From Chlorobium sp. (GTDB taxonomy: Bacteria > Bacteroidota > Chlorobiia > Chlorobiales > Chlorobiaceae), in contig JANQMO010000050.1 of NCBI GenBank assembly GCA_028280025.1, forward strand, positions 50,277 through 114,276: a stretch of DNA of 64,000 bases, written 5' to 3'. Shown here piece after piece: positions 8,375-16,416 of the stretch (positions are counted from its first letter, which is position 1; the number at the start of each line of letters is the position of its first letter). Position numbers and translations under genes: made by a program. The notes beneath the pieces are model-generated. The model saw nothing but the letters and a program-made list of their open reading frames with translations. It was not told the DNA's origin and searched no databases.

Positions 8375-10144
8375 ATGGAGCAACTTACCAGCCTTGATCT
8401 CAGTATTATTGCAGGGTATCTTGTCCTCACCCTGCTTATCGGCCTGTATTTTTCCAAAAGGGCGTCTAAAAATGTCGGAGAGTTTTTTCTCTCAGGACGC
8501 CAGCTTCCCTGGTGGATTGCAGGCACGGGAATGGTTGCCACAACGTTCGCAGCCGATACGCCTCTTGCCGTTACAGGACTGGTAGCAAAGCACGGTATTG
8601 CAGGCAACTGGCTCTGGTGGACCTTTGTTTCGGGAGGAATGCTTACCGTCTTTTTCTTCGCCCGGCTCTGGAGAAGAGCCAACATCCTTACCGACCTCGA
8701 ATTCATCGAGTTGCGATACAGCGGAAAACCCGCAAAGTTCCTCAGAGGCTTCAAGGCACTCTATTTCGGGCTTTTCATCAACGCAGTGATCATCGGCTGG
8801 GTCAATCTTGCGATGTACAAAATTATAAGGATAATGATACCGGAGCTCAATCCGGAGCTCGTCATCGTTTCCTGCGTGCTGTTGACCACATTCTACTCAG
8901 GACTCTCTGGTCTCTGGGGAGTCTCCATCACCGACGCTGTACAATTCGTCATCTCGATGGCCGGCTGCATCGTTCTTGCGGTCCTTGCGTTACAGGCTCC
9001 TGAAATAACCGGTGCAGGAGGCATCACCGGGGCGCTGCCTGACTGGATGTTCAACTTTTTCCCGTCTTTTACTGCCGACAATGCCGCAGAAAACCTCAAC
9101 GGAACGCTTCAGATGACCTTCGCGTCATTTGCCGCCCTGGCATTTATCCAGTGGTGGGCGTCATGGTACCCTGGAGCCGAACCGGGCGGCGGAGGGTATA
9201 TCGCGCAACGAATGATGAGTGCCAAAGACGAAAAACACTCGCTTCTTGCAACACTCTGGTTCATCATCGCTCACTACTGTCTGAGACCATGGCCCTGGAT
9301 CATCGTCGGCCTGGCAAGTCTTGTCCTTTTTCCCGACCTGCCCGCCGCAGAGAAAGAAGACGGTTTTGTACATGTCATGAAATCGGTCCTTCCTTCAGGG
9401 TTCAAGGGACTCCTCATCGCAGCGTTTCTCGCGGCATACATGTCAACCCTCTCGACCCATCTCAACTGGGGAACAAGCTATCTCATCAACGACTTCTACA
9501 AACGTTTTCTGAAAACCGATGCAACACCCGGCCATTACGTTTCCATGTCCAGACTGTTTACCGTGCTTGTCGCATTGTTCGCCCTTTTCATCACCTTCTA
9601 TGTCCTCGAAACCATAACCGGAGCATGGGAATTCATCATTCAGTGCGGCGCCGGTACAGGATTCGTCCTGATCTTTCGCTGGTACTGGTGGAGACTCAAC
9701 GCATGGTCGGAGATCACCTCGATGATCGCCCCGTTTGCCGCATACGCATGGATTCAGTTTTTCACCGACATCGAGTTTCCGGTATCGATCTACATTATCG
9801 TCCTTTTCACCATTGCCGTCACCCTTCTTGTCACCTATCTGACACCACCGACAGAAGAAAAACACCTGCTCGAGTTCTGGTCGAGAACAAGACCGGGAGG
9901 ATTTCTCTGGAATAAGGTTGCTCAGAAGAGTGAAACCGGCATTGCTCATTCCGAATCCGGTTTTTTCAGACTTTTCCTCGACTGGGCGGCAGGTATTGTT
10001 CTGGTATATTCCATTCTTTTCGGTACAGGCAAACTCCTCTTCGGGGAACCGCTGACAGCGTCTGTTTATTTTGTGGTCGCGCTTGTGGCGGGAATTTTCA
10101 TCTATACCGACCTGAACCGAAGGGGCTGGAACACCCTCGATTGA
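8375..10144 (+). CDS. Sodium:solute symporter family (SSS) transporter
   Basis: A 589-residue inner-membrane transporter with about 13-14 predicted hydrophobic segments. N-terminal LSIIAGYLVLTLLIGLYFSKR and the conserved GRQLPWWIAGTGMVATTFAADTP loop are typical of SSS symporters. LIAAFLAAYMSTLSTHLNWGTSYLINDFY matches the family signature near TM8. SSS proteins use the Na+ gradient to import sugars, amino acids, vitamins or anions; the substrate here is unknown. It follows the PfkB gene after a 225-base repeat-bearing spacer, so it may not share that transcript. Confidence 0.88.
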   Translation: MEQLTSLDLSIIAGYLVLTLLIGLYFSKRASKNVGEFFLSGRQLPWWIAGTGMVATTFAADTPLAVTGLVAKHGIAGNWLWWTFVSGGMLTVFFFARLWRRANILTDLEFIELRYSGKPAKFLRGFKALYFGLFINAVIIGWVNLAMYKIIRIMIPELNPELVIVSCVLLTTFYSGLSGLWGVSITDAVQFVISMAGCIVLAVLALQAPEITGAGGITGALPDWMFNFFPSFTADNAAENLNGTLQMTFASFAALAFIQWWASWYPGAEPGGGGYIAQRMMSAKDEKHSLLATLWFIIAHYCLRPWPWIIVGLASLVLFPDLPAAEKEDGFVHVMKSVLPSGFKGLLIAAFLAAYMSTLSTHLNWGTSYLINDFYKRFLKTDATPGHYVSMSRLFTVLVALFALFITFYVLETITGAWEFIIQCGAGTGFVLIFRWYWWRLNAWSEITSMIAPFAAYAWIQFFTDIEFPVSIYIIVLFTIAVTLLVTYLTPPTEEKHLLEFWSRTRPGGFLWNKVAQKSETGIAHSESGFFRLFLDWAAGIVLVYSILFGTGKLLFGEPLTASVYFVVALVAGIFIYTDLNRRGWNTLD

Positions 10145-10208
10145 AACAGAAGTCAACAATGAACAACCCTGTGCACTCGATAAACATCATGGCCCGAAAA
10201 TAACCGAT

Positions 10209-10793
10209 ATGTCTCATCTCCACATAGTACTTGCATCACAATCACCCCGCCGCAGAGAACTTCTGGAGCTTATGCAGATACCCTTCAGTACTGTTCCTGC
10301 CGCAATCGACGAACAGTTTGACCCGGAGTTGACTGTCGAGGAGAACGTCATGGCCGTCGCAGAACAGAAAGCGCGTTATTCTGCGATGAAAATCGACATC
10401 GACCTGAGAGAATCCGTCATCCTTGGCGCCGACACGACCGTTGTCCTTGGAGAGACGTCACTCGGCAAACCCCGTTCGTTCGATGACGCCGGCGACATGC
10501 TCGCAAAACTGCAGGGAAAAACCCATGAAGTGAAAACCGGCTTTGCGCTGCTTGAAGGCAATCGCTGTCATAAGGACTGCGTGACAACACGTGTCACATT
10601 CTCCCCCATGACCGAACAGGAGATCAAGCAGTATATCGAGACTCAGCAGCCGTTTGACAAAGCCGGAGGATATGGCATCCAGGACCCCTTCATTTCATGC
10701 TTTATCCGGCGTATCGAAGGTTGTTACTACAATGTTGTGGGACTCCCGCTGTCACAAATCTATTCGGTTTTATGCAGGATCGGCAGGATCTGA
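10209..10793 (+). CDS. maf: Maf-like nucleotide pyrophosphatase
   Basis: A 194-residue protein of the Maf/HAM1 superfamily, which hydrolyses dTTP/UTP or modified nucleotides to monophosphates and has been tied to septum control. Diagnostic motifs are LASQSPRRRELL at the N-terminus, ILGADTTVVLG in the middle, and DKAGGYGIQDP near residue 155, which carries conserved metal/base residues. Length is normal. Its last 22 bases overlap the chosen start of miaA, so the two are likely translationally coupled. Confidence 0.92.
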   Translation: MSHLHIVLASQSPRRRELLELMQIPFSTVPAAIDEQFDPELTVEENVMAVAEQKARYSAMKIDIDLRESVILGADTTVVLGETSLGKPRSFDDAGDMLAKLQGKTHEVKTGFALLEGNRCHKDCVTTRVTFSPMTEQEIKQYIETQQPFDKAGGYGIQDPFISCFIRRIEGCYYNVVGLPLSQIYSVLCRIGRI

Positions 10794-11764
10794 AAAGCGC
10801 TTCCCTGAATGCGCTGTCCGACAAAACCGTGGTCGTCATAACAGGACCGACTGCATCGGGAAAATCCTATCTGGCTCACGCCGCGGCAAAAAAAATCAAT
10901 GCCGAAATCGTATCTGCCGATTCCCGCCAGATCTACCGCGGTATGGATATCGGAACCGCGAAACCCGATCCCGGAATGCTGAAGGAAGTTTCCTACCATT
11001 TTATCAGTGAAAAAACGGTAGACGAGGACTACAGTGCCGGTGATTTCGTGTCCGACGCGCTCCAGCGAATCCGGACTATTCATGAAAGAGGCAACAATGC
11101 GATCGTTGCCGGCGGCTCGACACTCTATATCGAAGGACTTCTGCAAGGCTTTGCAGATATTCCGGGAAAAGATCCGGAAACCAGACGCATTCTTGAAGAG
11201 GAGCTGAAAACAAAGGGAAGCGATGCACTCTATCAGCGCCTGCAATCCATCGATCCGGAACAGGCGGCAACCCTCGACCCGTCGAAAACCCAGCGTCTTT
11301 TACGAAGCCTCGAGATCATTTCGATCACGGGAAAAACCGTAACCGAACTACAGCGGTCCCCGACAAAGCCTCCGCCGTCGTTCAGATTTATCCCTTTTGC
11401 TCTCTTCCTGCCCAGAGAAGAACTCTATGAACGCATAAACAGAAGGACCGATGACATGATCCGGGCCGGTTTTATCGAAGAAGCTCAGAGGCTCTTCAGA
11501 ACATACCGCAGAGAGAAGAACAGTCCGCTCCCCAACGCACTGCAAACTGTCGGATACAGGGAGCTTTTCGGGTTTTTCGAGGGTGATTACGATATCGAAC
11601 GAGCGGTCGCACTGATACAGCAGCACACAAGAAACTATGCAAAACGTCAGCTGACCTTTTTCCGAAACAGGCTGGACCTTACATGGATACCTGCACCGCA
11701 TGACAGTACAAGCCTTGATAAATGCGCTGATGAACTGATACGACTCTATCCGAAACGACAATGA
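10772..11764 (+). CDS. miaA: tRNA dimethylallyltransferase MiaA
   Basis: Transfers a dimethylallyl group to N6 of A37 in tRNAs that read UNN codons, the first step of ms2i6A formation. The P-loop GPTASGKS is near residues 23-30. SADSRQIYRGMDIGTAKP follows, then the tRNA-binding insert and TVGYRELFGFFEGDYD. I chose the ATG at 10772 because the upstream extension repeats maf coding sequence in another frame and has no MiaA similarity. It gives 330 residues, a normal length. It overlaps maf by 22 bases. Confidence 0.93.
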   Translation: MQDRQDLKSASLNALSDKTVVVITGPTASGKSYLAHAAAKKINAEIVSADSRQIYRGMDIGTAKPDPGMLKEVSYHFISEKTVDEDYSAGDFVSDALQRIRTIHERGNNAIVAGGSTLYIEGLLQGFADIPGKDPETRRILEEELKTKGSDALYQRLQSIDPEQAATLDPSKTQRLLRSLEIISITGKTVTELQRSPTKPPPSFRFIPFALFLPREELYERINRRTDDMIRAGFIEEAQRLFRTYRREKNSPLPNALQTVGYRELFGFFEGDYDIERAVALIQQHTRNYAKRQLTFFRNRLDLTWIPAPHDSTSLDKCADELIRLYPKRQ

Positions 11765-11993
11765 CGTTTTCCTTTTTACAGCACCCTTACTGTTCACTTA
11801 CGTCATGAAACCGTATGGTATTTTTTGGATTGGTTTTTTCTTGGAAATGTTCCGCTTTTTCATGAAACTTCAAACAAACGGCAATACAAACTATAGGAAG
11901 TCCACCGCAATCATTCTCTCTCAATGATCAAACAGGTCAATTTTGTATTCGGGCGCATCAACATGAACTGAGCCTTCTTACCAGGCCGTGATG

Positions 11994-12578
11994 ATGAAAC
12001 ATTCAGTATCAAAGCGCAAGGACCTCATTATTATTAAAATCGAAGAGCCTGTCTTTGACATCCGCCATGCGGACAGTTTTTATGAGGCAATAGATCACAT
12101 TCTCGATTCAAAAGCCGATAAAAACATCATCATCGATTTTTCACTTGTCAAGGCTATTGATTCGAGCGGAATCAGCTCCATGCTTCTTGCTCATCGAAAA
12201 GCGAACCAGTCGGAGCTGTTGACAATTTTCGTCTCGCTGTGCCAACAGATAAAAGATATTCTGAAACTGTCAGGGCTTGACAAACAGCTCTACATTTTCA
12301 CATCGCTTAATGAGGTCATGACGTTGATCGAGGCCTCGAGAAACAAAAAAGCCTGCAGTAAAAAATCCCGCCCCCATAAAACAACTTCGCAAAACGGCAC
12401 CGCAGAGAGTGACCTGGAAGTGATTCCCTCACCCATCATCAATGATGACGATCATATTATCGATGAAACGGCAGCCATCGAGAGTCACTCGGAAAACGAA
12501 AGCGGCGGAACAAAAAAAAGAGGACGGCCGAAGAAATCGCTTTCAGGCTCGTTAAACGGTTCCAGGGCAAAAAAGTAA
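11994..12578 (+). CDS. STAS-domain protein with basic AT-hook-like tail
   Basis: Residues ~1-110 form a STAS domain like anti-sigma factor antagonists. IIIDFSLVKAIDSSGISSML contains the DSSG loop whose serine is phosphorylated in SpoIIAA-type proteins. The rest is a Lys/Ser-rich linker, an acidic stretch (SPIINDDDHIIDETAAIES) and the tail KKRGRPKKS, which matches the AT-hook GRP core that binds the minor groove of AT-rich DNA. Start choice is open, since GTG-ATG-ATG run in a row from 11988. No kinase or phosphatase partner gene is adjacent. The combination suggests a regulator, but its partner is unknown. Confidence 0.75.
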   Translation: MKHSVSKRKDLIIIKIEEPVFDIRHADSFYEAIDHILDSKADKNIIIDFSLVKAIDSSGISSMLLAHRKANQSELLTIFVSLCQQIKDILKLSGLDKQLYIFTSLNEVMTLIEASRNKKACSKKSRPHKTTSQNGTAESDLEVIPSPIINDDDHIIDETAAIESHSENESGGTKKRGRPKKSLSGSLNGSRAKK

Positions 12579-12664
12579 ACACCCGCTCAACGCTGCATTC
12601 CCGATGTCCGGGGAGTTCGTGAACGTTTAACGCCCGGAGATCATTCCTCAGAAATACAGATCAT

Positions 12665-12769
12665 ACCGAATCTGCTTCGTTACAGGGAGCCTGCGTCCCG
12701 ACATGTCGGGACACAGCGGCGTTCCCTCTTCCTTGCATCTTCGGCATGTTCGACAATCGCCAATTCAGG
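12665..12769 (+). repeat. ~105 bp dispersed repeat, copy A
   Basis: Runs from CCGAATCTGCTTCG to CAATTCAGG and closely matches 19729-19833 in the same orientation and 63898-63995 in the opposite one. It contains the palindrome TCCCGACATGTCGGGA at 12696-12711. It lies between the STAS gene and the hydroxylase gene. Confidence 0.85.
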
Positions 12770-12813
12770 GTCTTGCGAAACAAGGCTTTCTACAGGTCTC
12801 TCTTTGTTTTTCA

Positions 12814-13587
12814 ATGGAAACTCTTTATTCATTATCCTGGCTGACGACCATTGCGGGAGGCCTGCTTTTCTGGCTCATCGAGGGCAGGATCCCTTTTTTT
12901 TCCTCTCCTGGCACAAGGGGAAATCATGCAAAAATGAACCTTTCCATTGCAGGTATCAACCTTCTTATACTCCTGCCTGGAAGCATCGCCCTCTCGTTTG
13001 CCCTTGAACACGCCAAACCGTACTGGTCGGGAGTCAGGGCACTGGATATTTCACCTCTCGCCCAGACTGTACTTATCGTCGTCCTTATTGATTTATGGAT
13101 GTACACCTGGCACAGGTTCAATCATATAAGCGAGTTTCTCTGGCGCTTTCACGCTGTCCATCACAGCGATCCCTCACTGGACGTGACTACAGCATGGCGT
13201 TTCCATTATGTTGAAATCCTTTTTTCGGAGTTGCTGCGATTTCCTGTTTTCATTCTTATCGGCGCAAGCATTCAGGACCTCTTGCTCTACTCGATGATCA
13301 TGACGCCGATCATTGAGTTTCATCATAGCAACATCAGGATACCCTCCGCAGTCGACAGGATGCTGCGGCTCATCGTACCAACCCCACTCATGCATCGACT
13401 GCACCACTCGGCCATACGTGCTGAACATGACACAAACTATGGCAGCATGCTCTCTCTGTGGGACAGGCTGTTTGGCAGTTACCTTGTCAAAAAAGACATC
13501 AGTGACATCGCTATCGGACTCACAAACGAAAGTGACAGCGATAAACAGCGCGTTCCGGCACTTTTGTTACGACCTTTTAACAATTGA
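12814..13587 (+). CDS. Sterol desaturase / fatty acid hydroxylase family membrane protein
   Basis: A 257-residue integral membrane di-iron protein. Histidine clusters HRFNH, HAVHH, FHHS and HRLHHS follow the HX3-4H, HX2-3HH pattern of the fatty acid hydroxylase superfamily, between hydrophobic segments. These enzymes hydroxylate or desaturate lipids or carotenoids; the substrate is not shown. The ATG at 12814 was chosen because sequence upstream is the dispersed repeat. A cyclopropane fatty acid synthase follows, so a role in lipid modification is plausible. An oxygen-using enzyme would be notable in a strict anaerobe. Confidence 0.82.
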   Translation: METLYSLSWLTTIAGGLLFWLIEGRIPFFSSPGTRGNHAKMNLSIAGINLLILLPGSIALSFALEHAKPYWSGVRALDISPLAQTVLIVVLIDLWMYTWHRFNHISEFLWRFHAVHHSDPSLDVTTAWRFHYVEILFSELLRFPVFILIGASIQDLLLYSMIMTPIIEFHHSNIRIPSAVDRMLRLIVPTPLMHRLHHSAIRAEHDTNYGSMLSLWDRLFGSYLVKKDISDIAIGLTNESDSDKQRVPALLLRPFNN

Positions 13588-13597
13588 AAAAAGAGAG

Positions 13598-13655
13598 AAA
13601 CGCCCGGTTTGTAAAAAGTTTATTACTTTTTTATCAGATAAACCGTCAGGCGTTT
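13598..13655 (+). other. Nested stem-loop between hydroxylase gene and cfa
   Basis: AAACGCC (13598-13604) pairs with GGCGTTT (13649-13655), CGGTTT (13605-13610) with AAACCG (13640-13645), and inside TAAAAAGT (from 13612) with ACTTTTTTA (from 13625). One more T follows the last arm. It could be a long terminator or an RNA leader element of cfa, whose start is 30 bases on. No known riboswitch class was recognised. Confidence 0.5.
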
Positions 13656-13685
13656 TCACACTTCAACTGAGATCCAATCCTGAAG

Positions 13686-14804
13686 ATGTTTGACTCCCCT
13701 TTCAAACGCCAGGTAGAAAAACTGCTCGAAGCGGCAGGTATCACCATCAACGGCCCGAATGCATGGGACATACACGTTCACGATGAAAGGCTCTACAGGC
13801 GGATCATCGCTCACGGGAACCTTGGATTCGGTGAAGCATACATGGATGGATGGTGGGACTGTAACGCAATAGACGAACTGTTTTTCAGGATCCTTCGCCG
13901 ACGCGTCAACAAAAAACTCACGCCGTTCGTCCGTCTTGTTCGTTCACTTGCAGGACATCTTTTCAACTTTCAGATTCCATCGAGAGCCTTTACCGTAGGC
14001 GAAAGACACTACAATACCGGCAACGACCTTTTTACGGCCATGCTGGATCCTGCCATGATCTACAGCTGCGCATACTGGGAGCCGGATGATACCCTCGAAC
14101 AGGCTCAGCAGAATAAACTTCGGCTGATTTTCGACAAGCTCGGGCTGAAACCGGGCATGAAGGTTCTCGATATCGGCTGCGGCTGGGGAGGAGCGGCCTG
14201 TTTTGCCGCCGAAAGATACGGAGTAGAGGTGACAGGAATCACTGTTTCAAGCAAACAGGCGGAACTGGCCCGGGAACGATGCCGTGATCTGCCGGTTACA
14301 TTCAAACTCTGCGACTACCGTGACCTCAGCGGTCAGTACGACAGAATTTACTCGATAGGAATGTTCGAGCATGTGGGGCATAAAAACTACCGTCAGTATT
14401 TTGAAGTCATAGACCGCTGTCTCGCACCCGACGGGCTCAGCCTTCTTCATACCATCGGAGGCAACGAATTTTCAACCTGTACGGACCCCTGGATCAGCAA
14501 GTATATCTTCCCCAACTCCATGATTCCGTCGGCCAGCCAGATAACGACAGCATATGAAGGACTTTTCGTTCTCGAGGACTGGCATGTTTTCGCATACGAT
14601 TACTTCCTGACGCTCAAGGCATGGCATGAAAATGTAGAGCATCATCGCAACGCACTTTCTGCAGAGTACAGCGACAGATTTTTCCGGATGTGGGACTTCT
14701 ACCTCCTGAGCTGCGCCGGCGCCTTCCGGGCACGCTTGCTCCAGATATGGCAAATCCTCTTCTCCCCCAAAGGAGTCACCGGCGTGTACAGAGTGCCAAG
14801 GTGA
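13686..14804 (+). CDS. cfa: Cyclopropane-fatty-acyl-phospholipid synthase
   Basis: Adds a methylene group from S-adenosylmethionine across double bonds of membrane phospholipid acyl chains. The protein has 372 residues, close to E. coli Cfa (382). The N-terminal lipid-binding part contains HGNLGFGEAYMDGWWD. HYNTGNDLF and SCAYW follow, then the SAM motif VLDIGCGWGGAACFAAERYG (about 160-179) and SIGMFEHVGHKNYRQYF. ATG at 13686. It lies 98 bases after the hydroxylase-family gene, with a structured spacer between. Confidence 0.95.
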   Translation: MFDSPFKRQVEKLLEAAGITINGPNAWDIHVHDERLYRRIIAHGNLGFGEAYMDGWWDCNAIDELFFRILRRRVNKKLTPFVRLVRSLAGHLFNFQIPSRAFTVGERHYNTGNDLFTAMLDPAMIYSCAYWEPDDTLEQAQQNKLRLIFDKLGLKPGMKVLDIGCGWGGAACFAAERYGVEVTGITVSSKQAELARERCRDLPVTFKLCDYRDLSGQYDRIYSIGMFEHVGHKNYRQYFEVIDRCLAPDGLSLLHTIGGNEFSTCTDPWISKYIFPNSMIPSASQITTAYEGLFVLEDWHVFAYDYFLTLKAWHENVEHHRNALSAEYSDRFFRMWDFYLLSCAGAFRARLLQIWQILFSPKGVTGVYRVPR

Positions 14805-14810
14805 AGAATG

Positions 14811-14926
14811 TTGATGTGTTGAATTGTTTAGTTGTTGAACTGTTGAGTTGTTGAGTTGTTGAGTTGTTGAGTTGTTGGAGCCTTACAACCCACATTTATA
14901 ACTATTCACTAATCACGATTCACTAT
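14811..14926. repeat. Low-complexity spacer: TTGAGTTG octamers and ATTCACY heptamers
   Basis: Four tandem TTGAGTTG units lie around 14842-14875, preceded by degenerate versions. Then comes ATTCACT ATTCACC ATTCAT just before the stop of the minus-strand DUF1343 gene. Similar tracts occur at 39.1, 48.6 and 62.3 kb. Confidence 0.8.
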
Positions 14927-16147
14927 TCACCATTCATAAATAAACCTCTCCGGATTGGCCTTTTCGAACGCGTGTACCTGGAGTCTGGAGGCGGCAAGGA
15001 TCTCCTCGAGGGTATGGCCGGAAACGATCATCCTGCGCAGGACAGGATCTCCCGCCAGTTTATCGAAAAAAGCCCCCTTCGTTCCGAAATCGACAAGATC
15101 GGGATACAGCTTCTTCAGCGAAAGCAGGATGGCTATACCCGTCCTGAACGGCTCGAAAACATATCGGTCGGTTACCTGTATTCTTATCCCGCTGCAGGCA
15201 AGTCCGCTGTATTTTCCCGATGACGGCACGAACGTGGCTTTATTGAAGGAAACACCCGGAAGTTTGAAGCTGTCGAGCTCTTTTTTTAAGAACCCGGCAT
15301 GAATGAACGGAGCGCCGAACTGCCGGAAAGGATAAGGAGTACCCCTCCCTTCACTGACATTGGTGGCTTCGAGAAAAACCGTCGCGGGATAGATCAGTAC
15401 TGTTTCAAGATCGCGGATATTCGGTGACGGAGAAACAAATCGCCATTCCGGATAGGCGTCCGGGAAACGCCCCCTCTTGTAGCCCTCCATTTCGACAACC
15501 TCCAGTTGAAGCCCCGGATAATAGCGTTCCCTGAGAAAAAGAGCTATCTCGCCGACAGTCATAGCGTGAACAAACGGTACCGGCACCATTCCTACAAAGG
15601 ACTGGTGGTCCGGATCGAGCATGAAGCCTTCCGCAGGTATCGGCGAAAGAGGATTGGGCCTGTCGAGAACCATGAACGCGACACCGGCCTCTTGGCAGGC
15701 CTCCATCGCGTATCGCATGGTTGAAATATAGGTATAACACCGTGCGCCAATATCCTGAAGGTCGAAAAGAAGCACATCGATTGTCTGTTGTAACAGTTCA
15801 ACGTCGGGTTTTTTCCTTGAACCGTACAGAGAATACACTTTCAGCGTGTCCGATATCCGCTCATCGCTCACCTTGACGCCCGCACCCAGCACCGCATGAA
15901 AACCGTGTTCCGGTGCCATCAGATATTTCAGATCAAGCCCGTGCCGCAAGAGAACCTGGTAGTCAGGTTCACCACTCACCGTGGTTCCTGCAGCATTGGT
16001 AATGAGCGCAAGACGTTTACCCTTGAGTGCACTGCAGCGATCCGCATCGAGCACATCGATGCCATACCGCAACGCTCCGGCCTCCGCCGCGACAGTCATG
16101 CAAAAAAAGAGCGCAAGATGGAGCAATAGAAAAGTTGAGCGTTTCAT
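14927..16147 (-). CDS. DUF1343 / NamZ-like exo-beta-N-acetylmuramidase
   Basis: About 406 residues with a cleavable signal peptide (KRSTFLLLHLALFFCMTVAA). The mature part begins LRYGIDVLDADRC and has the family hallmarks LALITNAAG, APEHGFHAVLGAG, DIGARCYTYISTM, DRPNPLSP and TNVSEGRGTPYPF. DUF1343 proteins include NamZ, which removes non-reducing terminal MurNAc from peptidoglycan fragments (GH171). It would act in the periplasm in wall recycling. The ATG at 16147 starts the signal peptide well; one three codons upstream is also possible. It is convergent with cfa. Confidence 0.88.
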   Translation of the reverse strand: MKRSTFLLLHLALFFCMTVAAEAGALRYGIDVLDADRCSALKGKRLALITNAAGTTVSGEPDYQVLLRHGLDLKYLMAPEHGFHAVLGAGVKVSDERISDTLKVYSLYGSRKKPDVELLQQTIDVLLFDLQDIGARCYTYISTMRYAMEACQEAGVAFMVLDRPNPLSPIPAEGFMLDPDHQSFVGMVPVPFVHAMTVGEIALFLRERYYPGLQLEVVEMEGYKRGRFPDAYPEWRFVSPSPNIRDLETVLIYPATVFLEATNVSEGRGTPYPFRQFGAPFIHAGFLKKELDSFKLPGVSFNKATFVPSSGKYSGLACSGIRIQVTDRYVFEPFRTGIAILLSLKKLYPDLVDFGTKGAFFDKLAGDPVLRRMIVSGHTLEEILAASRLQVHAFEKANPERFIYEW

Positions 16148-16257
16148 GGCTGCCATACTTTTTGTCAGGCATCTTTACAGAGGTAATATACCGCACATGT
16201 ATGCCATGCAGCTGCCTGTAGCAGGAAATCGGAATGGGAAACGAGTGCCGAAGCAAC

Positions 16258-16292
16258 GTAAAAAAAGCCGCGCAACCTGGCGCGGCCCTTTT
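16258..16292 (-). terminator. Rho-independent terminator after tRNA-fMet
   Basis: Read on the minus strand, a GC-rich stem (GCGCGGC / GCCGCGC, positions 280-286 with 267-273 of the 16 kb block) is followed by seven T residues. It begins six bases past the tRNA 3' end and is the likely end of the RicT-metG-tRNA transcript. Confidence 0.85.
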
Positions 16293-16297
16293 CCTTG

Positions 16298-16370
<73 letters not shown>

Positions 16371-16416
16371 ATGTTAGAGTGACTCAATGTACGGATAATA
16401 ATGTTCTATGCAAAAA

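Noticed and set aside
12703..12813. N-terminal extension of the hydroxylase gene (SLHLRHVRQ...)
   Set aside because: It translates the dispersed repeat, and the same peptide appears from copy B at 19.7 kb.
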